Below are positions 8,440-17,140 of a stretch of 64,000 nucleotides of DNA, piece by piece. A program made the translations under genes and the position numbers. A model generated the notes under the pieces. That model worked only from the letters and a program-made list of their open reading frames with translations. It was not told the DNA's origin and searched no databases. The stretch lies in the NCBI RefSeq assembly GCF_014534655.1, contig NZ_JACVVD010000002.1:310001-374000 (forward strand). The letters run 5' to 3'. Source of the stretch: Paenibacillus sedimenti. Lineage in GTDB: Bacteria; Bacillota; Bacilli; Paenibacillales; NBRC-103111. Position 1 is the first letter of the stretch; each line of letters begins with the position of its first letter.

Positions 8440-10269
8440 TTACCCGGGGTCTGGGGCAGGGGTTTCCCCTAACGGAAGTCTGACTTTTATTGTAGTACCT
8501 TCACCGAATCTGCTATCCACTTGTACTCCGTATCCCTCACCGTACAAATACTCGATTCGGCGATGCACATTAAGCAGGCCGATATGCGAGCCTCCTGCCG
8601 TAATGTCTTTGTGCTTCAGGTCGTACCGAATATGTTCAAGCGCATCGGGGGAAATTCCAGGTCCATCGTCTGAAATTTGCAGGATACAGGACTGTTCATT
8701 TTCGATAAAAGCGCTGACGGTTATTAACGTTCGCTTGATGCCGGGTTCAACGGCATGATGAATACAATTTTCTATAATCGGCTGTAAGGAGAATTTGACA
8801 ATCGTTTGGTTCAAAAGATCGTTTGGAAGCAGAAATTCATAATTCAATCGTTCCTCAAAGCGGAATTGTTGAATCCGCAGATAAAGCTCGCATACGCTTA
8901 TCTCATCTTTTAGCGTGACGGTTAGAGAAGATTCTTTGAGATTATACCGAAACAATCGGGATAAAGAGGAGCTCATTTCCGCGAGATCATCCATATCCTT
9001 TTCCAAGGCTATACCGCGCATTGTCTCTAAAGCGTTATAGAGAAAATGCGGGTTGATTTGAGATTGCAATACTCTTAGCTCAGTTTCCTTTTGGCGCAGA
9101 TTCATCTCGGATTCTTTGAGCTTAGAGTAATAAATTTCTTCGATGAGTTGGTTAAGATGTACGACCATTCGATTAAACCCATGGGAAAGCAGTCCGATCT
9201 CATCCTTGGACTCCACCTTAATTTTTGCATTGAAATCGCCGATTTCAATTCTTTTCATATAATGTTGAAGATTCCGGATAGGTCGAATAAGGCTGGATGC
9301 GAACGTGAACCCGATGAGATAGGCTGCAATGAGGGTGATGGAGGTTACCCATAGGATTGTCTGTCCTATATATCCTACCCCGCGTGTAAGCTCTTTATAA
9401 GGTACAAGAGTAAGCAGAGTCCATCCCAGAGCCGATGAATGGCTGTATGTCAAAAGCTCACGATTGGGTTTCTCGATGGTATAGGAGCCGCTGGGTGGAT
9501 CGTCAAAGAGAGCTATTTCCTTAAAACCGGATGGTTCCCCCAAGAGTGAAAGGTCGTGATGATAAACATAATGACCCTTAGTATCCAGGATGCTCATGTA
9601 TCCTGTCCGTCCAATGGTGACCATGTCCGCTATTTCTTGAAGGCGCTTAAAATTCACATCTGTAATAATCATACCGATTGGCTTCAAGGTTCTGGGACTT
9701 ATTATGCGTTTAACGATCGATATGACAGGTTCATTCCGATCCTGAAGCTTTATCATTCTGCTGATGAGGATGGGTGAGCCGTCAGAAGGCACGTCGTTAT
9801 ACCAATATTCCTTAACGATTTCATCAATTGGAGTGGACTTGTTTAAACCGGTCGTATCAATAATTTGAAGGTCATCCAAAATAATGGTGATACCCGTAAT
9901 ATCACCCCTGGAATAGGCCTCATTATGCAAAAGTTGCTGAATGGATGCCCGAATGCCGCTTTGCTGGATTTCTTCCAGTGTGCTCATGGCCATTAATTTT
10001 TGCGTGTCAGGGTGGTTCACAATCTTTAGGGTAGAAAACTCAAAATCTCTTACATAATACTCAACATGTGTTTTGACCTGCTGGATAATTTGTAGGCTGG
10101 ACTGCTTAGCCTCTTCTTCTAATACTTCGGAGGAACGAACATAAGAAAAATACCCGACCGTCAGCATAGGAACGACAACTAATAGCGCCGAATATACAAG
10201 AAGTTTAACGGTGAACGGCTGATCCCTAAGTAATAGAAGACGAAGCAACTTCTTAAGCATACCTTTCAA
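8440..10269 (-). CDS. YesM-type sensor histidine kinase
   Basis: This 609-residue kinase has a membrane helix near residues 20-40, a large extracellular Cache-like sensor region (about 45-290), a second helix (about 297-318), a HAMP linker, and the His_kinase/HATPase pair. The phospho-acceptor motif is QINPHFLYNALETM. The ATP-binding motifs include the N box FSLQPIIENCIHHA and the G box ISDDGPGISP. This is the LytS/YesM class typical of Paenibacillus sugar and carboxylate uptake loci. It begins with ATG and is followed after about 40 bases by its regulator. The upstream TRAP substrate-binding gene ends in a terminator, so the two-component pair may have its own promoter or depend on read-through. 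Confidence 0.93.
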   Translation of the reverse strand: MKGMLKKLLRLLLLRDQPFTVKLLVYSALLVVVPMLTVGYFSYVRSSEVLEEEAKQSSLQIIQQVKTHVEYYVRDFEFSTLKIVNHPDTQKLMAMSTLEEIQQSGIRASIQQLLHNEAYSRGDITGITIILDDLQIIDTTGLNKSTPIDEIVKEYWYNDVPSDGSPILISRMIKLQDRNEPVISIVKRIISPRTLKPIGMIITDVNFKRLQEIADMVTIGRTGYMSILDTKGHYVYHHDLSLLGEPSGFKEIALFDDPPSGSYTIEKPNRELLTYSHSSALGWTLLTLVPYKELTRGVGYIGQTILWVTSITLIAAYLIGFTFASSLIRPIRNLQHYMKRIEIGDFNAKIKVESKDEIGLLSHGFNRMVVHLNQLIEEIYYSKLKESEMNLRQKETELRVLQSQINPHFLYNALETMRGIALEKDMDDLAEMSSSLSRLFRYNLKESSLTVTLKDEISVCELYLRIQQFRFEERLNYEFLLPNDLLNQTIVKFSLQPIIENCIHHAVEPGIKRTLITVSAFIENEQSCILQISDDGPGISPDALEHIRYDLKHKDITAGGSHIGLLNVHRRIEYLYGEGYGVQVDSRFGEGTTIKVRLPLGETPAPDPG

Positions 10270-10364
10270 TATCCTCCTTTTCTACTCGGATGAACAGATT
10301 CTACCCACGGAATTATAGTTCATTTGTGTCTCGCAAGCAATCGCGGGAGGGTATCACAGCAAAA

Positions 10365-10387
10365 GAGGCTCTGAATTTCAGAGCCTC
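10365..10387 (-). terminator. Terminator downstream of dctP
   Basis: GAGGCTCTGAA and TTCAGAGCCTC form a near-perfect stem. Read on the minus strand it is followed by TTTT, 16 bases after the dctP stop. Partial read-through into yesM is possible. Confidence 0.8.
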
Positions 10388-10402
10388 CTCAGTTACATTC
10401 GT

Positions 10403-11440
10403 TTATTTCTTGGCTGCATCAATCGCATCAAGCACCGCTTTATATTCAGGGCGGTATTTATCAATAACCGGCTTGACAGCTTCCTGCCATGGTTTAATAT
10501 CTGCCACTTGTGTAATGACAGCCCCGGCAGCTTTTACTTTAGCTTCGGAATCCTGTTCATATTTTTTCCACTCATCCCGCTGGTATTGAACCGAGTCTAG
10601 AGCTGCTTGCTTCACAATCTTCTTGTCTTCGTCAGACAGCTTATCCCAAGTCGCTTTACTTGCCAAAAGAACTTCAGGAACTCTTTGATGCTGATCGAGC
10701 AGGTAGTTCTTCGCTACTTCGTAATGTTTCGAGGAATAATAGCTCGGATAATTGTTCTCTGCTCCATCGATGACGCCTGTTTGGAGGGAACTGAAAACTT
10801 CGCCATAAGCCATCGGTGTGGCATTAACGTTTAAGGCTTTCATAATATCTACGTTGACTTGGTTTTGAATGACCCGGATCTTCATACCTTTCAGATCCTC
10901 AAGTTTTGTAACAGGCTTTTTCGTGTAGAAGCTGCGTGCGCCTGGCTCGAAGTAGGATAAACCCTTCATTTTGGAAGCTTGCAGGCTGTCTAACAGTTTC
11001 TCGCCTTCAGCACCCTGCAAAAATTTCCACATATGCGCTTCATTGTCGAAAATATAAGGCAGACTGAATACGCCGTAATCCTTATTGAATCCAGCCATTG
11101 ACCCAGTGCTTACCCGAGTGAACTCAATAGCGCCTAATTGCACTTGTTCAATGACTGCTTTTTCTTCGCCTAGCTGAGCAGAAGGAAATACATCAATTTT
11201 AATACGTCCACCGGAACGTTCTTTCACTAGCTCAGCAAATTTCTTATCGCCAAGCGTTGTCGGATAGTCAGGAGGATGCGTTTCGGCAAGACGGAACGTA
11301 TAGGTAGGCTTCTTGGCGTCGGCAGCTGTTCCGCCTTGAGGAGCAGCTGTATTCTCTTTTTTGCCGCAGCCTGCCAATAGAGAGCCTGCAACAAGAACTA
11401 AAGATAAAGCGCTTACGGTTAATTTATAGCTTTTTTTCAC
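10403..11440 (-). CDS. dctP: TRAP transporter solute-binding lipoprotein DctP
   Basis: The 345-residue product is a TRAP-type extracytoplasmic binding protein that delivers C4-dicarboxylates, sugar acids or similar organic anions to the DctQM membrane complex. A lipoprotein signal with lipobox LLAGC (Cys25) anchors it to the outer face of the membrane, as expected in a Gram-positive. Family hallmarks include the Arg-containing region LKGMKIRVIQNQVNVDIMKALN and TGVIDGAENNYPSY. It lies after dctM with a 127-base gap holding a cre-like site, so it may also be transcribed separately at a higher level. The substrate cannot be told from sequence. Confidence 0.93.
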   Translation of the reverse strand: MKKSYKLTVSALSLVLVAGSLLAGCGKKENTAAPQGGTAADAKKPTYTFRLAETHPPDYPTTLGDKKFAELVKERSGGRIKIDVFPSAQLGEEKAVIEQVQLGAIEFTRVSTGSMAGFNKDYGVFSLPYIFDNEAHMWKFLQGAEGEKLLDSLQASKMKGLSYFEPGARSFYTKKPVTKLEDLKGMKIRVIQNQVNVDIMKALNVNATPMAYGEVFSSLQTGVIDGAENNYPSYYSSKHYEVAKNYLLDQHQRVPEVLLASKATWDKLSDEDKKIVKQAALDSVQYQRDEWKKYEQDSEAKVKAAGAVITQVADIKPWQEAVKPVIDKYRPEYKAVLDAIDAAKK

Positions 11441-11481
11441 TTTGAAATCCCCCTTAATGTTTACTTCAAATTGATTATAAA

Positions 11482-11495
11482 TGAAAGCGCTTTAC
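11482..11495. promoter_or_regulatory. cre-like catabolite control site upstream of dctP
   Basis: TGAAAGCGCTTTAC closely matches the CcpA-binding consensus TGWAARCGYTWNCW, with a single-base offset near the end. It sits about 40 bases upstream of dctP between dctM and dctP. Carbon catabolite repression of an organic-acid transporter would be expected. Confidence 0.6.
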
Positions 11496-11567
11496 AAGTT
11501 TATATACTTTCTTTTGACCTTTTTGTAAAATTTTTAGGTTTTTTTGCTGTGACTATAATTCCCATGA

Positions 11568-12866
11568 TCACTTATCTAAAAACATATTTGGCAGCCACAT
11601 GACAATATCCGGGACATAGGTGATTAAGAATAAGACGCCAATCATGGCAAAGAAGAAAGGCATCATTGCCCGGCTGCCTTTATCTACCGACACGTTGCCA
11701 ATCGCACATCCGACAAAGAGAACCGTTCCAACGGGCGGTGTCAATAATCCAATCCCAAGGTTAAGAATCATGACCACTCCAAAATGAACCGGATCCATGC
11801 CAAGACTAGTAACAACCGGATATAAAATTGGCGTCATAATCAAGATTAGTGGAGCCATATCCATCGGTGCGCCAAGGATCAAGAGGAGGATATTAATCAG
11901 AAGCAAAATGATATACGGGTTATCGGTTATGCCTAAGAAAAGATCAGTAACCATAGCAGGTACCTTCAAGTAGGCCAGAATCCAACCAAATGCATCAGAA
12001 GCGGCGATCAAGAAGAGAACCATCGCAACCGTACGGAACGTTTTCTTTAAAATAACTACGCAATGGGATAAAGGTACATCCTTATAAACAAAGAATGTTA
12101 AAATAAAGGCGTACAAACAGGCAATAGCCCCTGCTTCGGTTGCTGTAAACCATCCGGAAAAAATACCGCCTAGAATGATGACACCTGTCAACATGGCAAG
12201 GAAGCCTTCACGTAATATTTTGGGGATCTCGCTGAACGGGATAGGATCTCCTTTGGGAAAATTATTTTTTTTTGCGATGATGAATGCTGTTGTCATCAAT
12301 GCCGCAAGCAAGATCAAGCAGGGGATGATCCCGGCTAGAAATAATGCGGATACCGATACGCCGCCGGCCGCCAGAGAATATAAGATCATGTTATGACTTG
12401 GCGGCATAACGACACCTTGTATGGCAGCAGCGGAAGTTAAACCAACTGTAAACTCCGGTTTGTATCCTTTTTTCTTCATTGCCGGAATTAAGACAGATCC
12501 GATCGAGGAAGCATCAGCAGCCGCTGAACCCGAAATGCTGCCAAAGAACATACAGGCAATACAGGTAACAAGACCAAGCCCTCCGCGAATAGCCCCGACA
12601 AACAGCTGAGCCATATTAATCAGTCTGGTAGCCAAACCGCCTTCACTCATGATTTGACCTGCCAAGATGAAAAAAGGAATCGCGAGCAAGCTGTAAGAAT
12701 CCATTCCTTTGACCATACGTTGTCCAACAACAATCCATGGGATATCCAGATAGATGATCGTTAGCAGCGTGGAGCCCGCTATCGTAAGGGCAATAGGAAA
12801 TCTTAAAATTAACATGACAATAAAACTTACCGTTAAAATCATGGTTGCAATAGCTATTGTGCTCAT
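11568..12866 (-). CDS. dctM: TRAP transporter large permease DctM
   Basis: The 432-residue protein is the twelve-helix-class large subunit that couples solute uptake to the sodium gradient. Conserved segments are FFILAGQIMSEGG, GSISGSAAADASSIGSVLIPAMKKKGY, MPPSHNMILYSLAAGGVS, and NLGIGLLTPPVGTVLFVG near the C-terminus. Its ATG overlaps the dctQ stop codon by four bases (ATGA), so the two membrane subunits are translationally coupled. dctP follows, giving the order Q-M-P instead of the more usual P-Q-M. Confidence 0.95.
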   Translation of the reverse strand: MSTIAIATMILTVSFIVMLILRFPIALTIAGSTLLTIIYLDIPWIVVGQRMVKGMDSYSLLAIPFFILAGQIMSEGGLATRLINMAQLFVGAIRGGLGLVTCIACMFFGSISGSAAADASSIGSVLIPAMKKKGYKPEFTVGLTSAAAIQGVVMPPSHNMILYSLAAGGVSVSALFLAGIIPCLILLAALMTTAFIIAKKNNFPKGDPIPFSEIPKILREGFLAMLTGVIILGGIFSGWFTATEAGAIACLYAFILTFFVYKDVPLSHCVVILKKTFRTVAMVLFLIAASDAFGWILAYLKVPAMVTDLFLGITDNPYIILLLINILLLILGAPMDMAPLILIMTPILYPVVTSLGMDPVHFGVVMILNLGIGLLTPPVGTVLFVGCAIGNVSVDKGSRAMMPFFFAMIGVLFLITYVPDIVMWLPNMFLDK

Positions 12867-13366
12867 TCGCCAAACTCCTCTCCCAAGCCTCGGTGACGAA
12901 TGGTTTCAATACCGAGTAAGCTTAATGCGCTGTAAACGCAAATCATGATGCCAGTGATTGGCATTACCAAGTAATAAAGGCTGTTGGTTAAGCCCGTAGC
13001 TGGAAGTGTAGTCTCGTACTGATCGATAGTAAACTGCCAACCGTTAATTACGAGGTAGAGACCAAATCCAAAAACGACCAGAGCAATAACTTTGTCCCAA
13101 ATTTGATTAAAGCGCTTTCCAAAACGATTCGTGAATGAATCTGTAGCAATGTGCAGTTTCTCTCTAAATCCGATGGCGATTCCCATAAAAGAAAACCATA
13201 CCATCAGGAGTAACGTTACCTCTTCAGACCAGAAAAACACGAAGTTAAAAAGCTTTCTGGTAATGACCTGAATAATAACGATCAAAGTCATCGATGTAAG
13301 CGCGGTCAACGAGAACCATTCGAATATGGAATCGATGGACAAGGCGAGTCTTTTTATCACCTTCAT
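12863..13366 (-). CDS. dctQ: TRAP transporter small permease DctQ
   Basis: This 167-residue protein has four hydrophobic helices and the central FWSEEVTLLLMVWFSFMGIAIGFREKLHIATD region characteristic of DctQ subunits, which pair with DctM in the membrane. The ATG at 13366 is chosen because AAGGAGG lies eight to nine bases before it; an in-frame ATG at 13396 lies upstream of that site and is less likely. It is the first gene of the minus-strand dctQMP unit. Confidence 0.92.
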   Translation of the reverse strand: MKVIKRLALSIDSIFEWFSLTALTSMTLIVIIQVITRKLFNFVFFWSEEVTLLLMVWFSFMGIAIGFREKLHIATDSFTNRFGKRFNQIWDKVIALVVFGFGLYLVINGWQFTIDQYETTLPATGLTNSLYYLVMPITGIMICVYSALSLLGIETIRHRGLGEEFGE

Positions 13367-13486
13367 GTTAGTTTCGCCTCCTTTTGTAGATGTCATGTTA
13401 TATCTATACTTATTGTAAGGGCTTTCTTTGGTGATGTGAATGGTGTTGGTTTTAGGATTATTTGTAGTATTTTTGGATTGGGATAT

Positions 13487-13514
13487 AAAAAAGATGCCAC
13501 ATCACAGTGGCACC
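13487..13514 (-). terminator. Terminator of the Wzy_C/TPR ligase gene
   Basis: On the minus strand GGTGCCAC and GTGGCATC form an eight-pair stem (one wobble) with a six-base loop followed by TTTTTT. It lies ten bases after the stop of the gene upstream. Confidence 0.8.
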
Positions 13515-13523
13515 CAGTTTAAA

Positions 13524-16043
13524 CTATTTCAATTGAAAGTTAGTAGCAGCGATGGAGTCAATGATTTGCTTTTCGTTCGGATCTTTAGCAATTAGCTTAT
13601 CAAAAAGAGGTTGATCCGTGCTTCCTTGCTTCTGCATAGCAGCTAGATACCATCTGGCAAGCAAGCGGTTCGTTTGATCATCGAATTGATCGGTGATATA
13701 CGGTTTAATCATGGTTGCTGCAGCCGCATAATCGCCGCGCATATAGGATACTTGTCCAACATTTAGCGCGATGCCAGGTGTTACAGCGAACTCCCGTCCT
13801 TGCAGCTGACCTTTAGGTAAGTTTTTCAAAGACTCGATCCTTTGTTGAACATCTTTGTAAACTGTTAGTACGTTGTCCAATCTTTGATTGAATTCAGCAG
13901 CATTATTCTTTTCTCTCGCTTGATTCGCGAGTTCAATATTTAACGAAATGCTCTTCTCATAGAGATCGATATACCATGGATAGTTAGGTATTTGAGCGTT
14001 AGACCAATCTAATGCTTCTTGCTGCTTTCCTTTGATGAGCAGCATATTCAACTGCTGCAAAGCTACCATTCTATTATGAGGCTCTTTTTTAAGTAATTGA
14101 TTTAATAAATCCTGTGCCTGATTGAAAAATTCTTCAGCTTTCGACGGGTCTTGCGTTTTCATTTGATTGTAAACTTGAAGAAGGATCCCGATACGGCTAA
14201 TCTGCCCAGTCAACAAATAGTCAGGGTGAGCAGGATGCAGCGAGATGGCCTTGTCCAATGGAGCAACAATGGCGTTATAATCTTGACTTTTTTTCACAAC
14301 TTCAAGCGTTTGTTTAAATGAACTATTCGCAGAGACAAGCTGTGCTGAAATATAGAACATCACGATAGAAAGTACGGCCAGCAGCGCTGGAAAAGCTTTA
14401 TGCAGAGCAAGTGATTCGGATTTAATACGAAGTGGAGCGGATGAACTGCTCGATAACATTCCACCAAGTGCAAGGAACAGAACAGCACCCAGATATACAT
14501 AGCTTAAGTCAAAGTCAATCATACTGTGGACGAGCAGTGAGATCGTTACAATGAAGAAGAGGAAATGCATATCCCTTTTTTCTTCTGAACTTTTTATAAA
14601 ACTACGGATATAGAAGACCATAACAGCGATAACGAATCCGATAAATGCCAGGAATCCTAGTGCACCAGCTTCAACTAGATATTGAAGAGCAAAGTTATGA
14701 GCTTGACGACTTGTATAAGGGTTGTTTTGGTACTTCTCATACAAGGCTGCCCATGCGCCGCCGCCAGCCCCGATAATCGGGTAGTCGGACCATAGCTTTA
14801 CAGCATCCTTATAGAAAGTTCCACGCTCCAGCACACTGTGCTGTTGGAAATTGATATTTTCTAGACGAGTCTTAACGTTCTCTGGGAGAATATTTTTGAG
14901 ACCTGTATCGCTTAGCAAAAGTGTAGCTCCTAGGAGGCCGATTACTATAGCTGCAACAGGCAATACGAAGTTAGTAAATTTTTTGCCCGCGAAACGAGCT
15001 GTAATACGCTCTAACCGTGGTGCACCGAAGTGCTGAATAACGATAGCAACCACTGCTAAAACTACAGAAGCTAGCAGCAAGATCGACCAGCCGTTCCAAG
15101 ATAAAGAAGCACTAGGTTGCTTCTGCAATTCTGTACCGATATTCGTGATTTTTTGTAGAATCACCAGGGAAGCAGCAAAAGCCAGTCCAAGCTGAATTAA
15201 CGACAAAATCTGACGGCTGATTGATAGGAAAAAAAGTATAATTAAGAAAATGACTGGAATTACAACAAGAGCACCACGAGACAATGTGAGCCAGAAGGAC
15301 ACGATCATTGGAACCATCATCAGTGCATGAGGAAGAACAGAATACCATTTAAGTGACTTCACAATAAAGAACAAAGAACCAAGAAATAACATAATCAGAA
15401 AGGCTGCATATGTGTTAGCATATTGGAAGACGGATGTGAGACGAAGGCCGTTGGCGTCTGTCATCACTGCGTCGCGGTAATGGTATGGATTGTTTCCGTC
15501 CATAAGAGCAAACCAGCTCACTAAGTGGCCGGCAAAGTTTCCGTTGCCTAGCCAATACAAGAGACCGAAAATAACAATCACATATCCAGATATTAGAAGT
15601 AATCCGGCAGCAATCGACGTACCTAGCTTGTTTTTTGTCAGAAATACGCCTAAAATGAAGAAGGTTGCATACAGCATCTGGATGTATACCATATTTGTTG
15701 CCATATAGTGAGATGCTGCATTGGTTAATGAGAAAACGTACGTCAGCGGCATAAGCATGACTAAAAAGGTCAGCACATCTTTTTGCTCTTTGAGCTTATA
15801 AACAAAAAAAGCAAAGATGGCGATTAGTAACAAAATGATTGAAGACCATACCGATGCTGAGTAAATCGATCTTTCGAAGTCGTAATTACCACCATTAAAT
15901 AATGCCCGCTGAAACGGGGCCCAGAACAGGAACAGGCCAACAAAACTAGTAAGTATCCAAAAAATGACCGAGCCTTTCTCGGTTGATATCGTCCCGTTCG
16001 CTTTCGCTCGCGAAGCCGCATACGTATTTCTACTTGCACTCAT
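13524..16043 (-). CDS. O-antigen ligase-like membrane protein with TPR tail (WsfB-like)
   Basis: The first 560 or so residues of this 839-residue protein form about a dozen membrane helices with a Wzy_C/O-antigen ligase core; the large loop ends with TSRQAHNFALQYLVEAGALGF, including the His typical of these enzymes. The C-terminal 250 residues are soluble and helical, with tetratricopeptide-like units (for example DYNAIVAPLDKAISLHPAHPDYLL). This pairing is known from WsfB-type enzymes that attach S-layer glycans to the protein in Geobacillus and Paenibacillus alvei. It transfers lipid-linked glycan on the outer membrane face. It is divergent from the wzm-wzt export genes, fitting a role as the last step of that pathway. 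A polymerase role (Wzy) remains possible. Confidence 0.8.
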   Translation of the reverse strand: MSASRNTYAASRAKANGTISTEKGSVIFWILTSFVGLFLFWAPFQRALFNGGNYDFERSIYSASVWSSIILLLIAIFAFFVYKLKEQKDVLTFLVMLMPLTYVFSLTNAASHYMATNMVYIQMLYATFFILGVFLTKNKLGTSIAAGLLLISGYVIVIFGLLYWLGNGNFAGHLVSWFALMDGNNPYHYRDAVMTDANGLRLTSVFQYANTYAAFLIMLFLGSLFFIVKSLKWYSVLPHALMMVPMIVSFWLTLSRGALVVIPVIFLIILFFLSISRQILSLIQLGLAFAASLVILQKITNIGTELQKQPSASLSWNGWSILLLASVVLAVVAIVIQHFGAPRLERITARFAGKKFTNFVLPVAAIVIGLLGATLLLSDTGLKNILPENVKTRLENINFQQHSVLERGTFYKDAVKLWSDYPIIGAGGGAWAALYEKYQNNPYTSRQAHNFALQYLVEAGALGFLAFIGFVIAVMVFYIRSFIKSSEEKRDMHFLFFIVTISLLVHSMIDFDLSYVYLGAVLFLALGGMLSSSSSAPLRIKSESLALHKAFPALLAVLSIVMFYISAQLVSANSSFKQTLEVVKKSQDYNAIVAPLDKAISLHPAHPDYLLTGQISRIGILLQVYNQMKTQDPSKAEEFFNQAQDLLNQLLKKEPHNRMVALQQLNMLLIKGKQQEALDWSNAQIPNYPWYIDLYEKSISLNIELANQAREKNNAAEFNQRLDNVLTVYKDVQQRIESLKNLPKGQLQGREFAVTPGIALNVGQVSYMRGDYAAAATMIKPYITDQFDDQTNRLLARWYLAAMQKQGSTDQPLFDKLIAKDPNEKQIIDSIAATNFQLK

Positions 16044-16292
16044 GAAAACAGTCTCCTTCTTCGCTAAAGTTCGAGTTTAATTTTAGCATAGTGGGGGAGT
16101 GCGGACAAATGGAAGTCTCAAGTAACAGTGTTAAAACTATTGTAGCATTGAAGAAAAGACTTCAAAAAGAATTACTTGGTTTATTTACTTAGGGTTTGTG
16201 ATGGAAACCGATCGCTAATTTATATAAGTAATACTTGGAATTTTCAATATTCTCTAAATTAAGTTTGACTATACTCTGCAGATGGGGCATTT

Positions 16293-17120
16293 ATGATGAG
16301 AGAAAAGTTGCTACTATTTAATCCAATTCATATTTTTTTACAATTATTTAAGAAAAAAGAACTAATATTACAATTTGCAAAAAGGGATCTATTAGCACGC
16401 TATAAGGGCTCTTATTTAGGAATACTATGGTCTTTCATCAATCCTCTCCTTATGCTAGTAATCTATACATTTGTATTTAGTGAAGTCTTTAAATCTAAAT
16501 GGTCTAGCGGCACCGAAAGTAAGGTCGAGTTTGCTTTGCTGCTTTTTTGTGGATTAAATGCATTCAATATATTTGCAGAGGTGATTGGTAGAGCGCCTGG
16601 ATTAATACTAAATCATACTAATTATGTGAAAAAAGTTGTATTTCCATTGGAAATTCTTCCAGTCACGATTTTACTATCAGCTTTGATGCAATCATCCATA
16701 AATTTTCTGATTTTAATTTCAGCCTTGGTATTGCTTATGCACACATTACAATGGACTGCTCTTTTCTTACCTTTAGTGTTATTACCGTTAGTGCTTTTAA
16801 CACTTGGTCTAGGGTGGTTTTTTTCATCGTTAGGAGTTTTTATGAGGGATATAACTCAGTTTGTGGGCACAGCAATTTCTGCCTTAATGCTACTCAGTCC
16901 TATTTTTTATCCAGTATCTATTGTTCCTGAACAACTTAAAATTTTATATTATATAAATCCTTTTGGTTATGTTATTGAAGATGTTCGTAGGATATTGGTG
17001 TGGGGACAGATGCCTCAATGGAGTTGGTTAGCATCTGGTATGTTTATCGGGCTATTATTTTTTGTATGTGGATATGCCTGGTTTGAAAAAACTAGAAAAG
17101 GCTTTTCGGACGTACTTTGA
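16293..17120 (+). CDS. wzm: Polysaccharide ABC exporter permease (Wzm-type)
   Basis: This 275-residue ABC-2 permease has a cytoplasmic N-terminal helix (FAKRDLLARYKGSYLGILWSF, typical of Wzm/TagG) and six membrane helices. The conserved LLSPIFYPVSIVPE and NPFGYVIEDVRRILVWGQ segments are present. It exports a completed polyprenyl-linked polysaccharide across the membrane together with Wzt, whose gene follows directly. Two adjacent ATG codons (16293 and 16296) are possible starts and the upstream GGGG site is weak. DNA here and for the next 17 kb is clearly AT-rich. Confidence 0.92.
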   Translation: MMREKLLLFNPIHIFLQLFKKKELILQFAKRDLLARYKGSYLGILWSFINPLLMLVIYTFVFSEVFKSKWSSGTESKVEFALLLFCGLNAFNIFAEVIGRAPGLILNHTNYVKKVVFPLEILPVTILLSALMQSSINFLILISALVLLMHTLQWTALFLPLVLLPLVLLTLGLGWFFSSLGVFMRDITQFVGTAISALMLLSPIFYPVSIVPEQLKILYYINPFGYVIEDVRRILVWGQMPQWSWLASGMFIGLLFFVCGYAWFEKTRKGFSDVL

Positions 17121-17140
17121 TGTTCATTTTGGAGGGGAAT

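Noticed and set aside
7640..10269. YesM/YesN as the missing signalling partner of the agr-like locus
   Set aside because: YesM has its own large Cache sensor domain and the pair lies in line with the TRAP transporter genes, separated from the agr-like genes by the convergent cotD-like gene, so a link to the peptide system is not supported.
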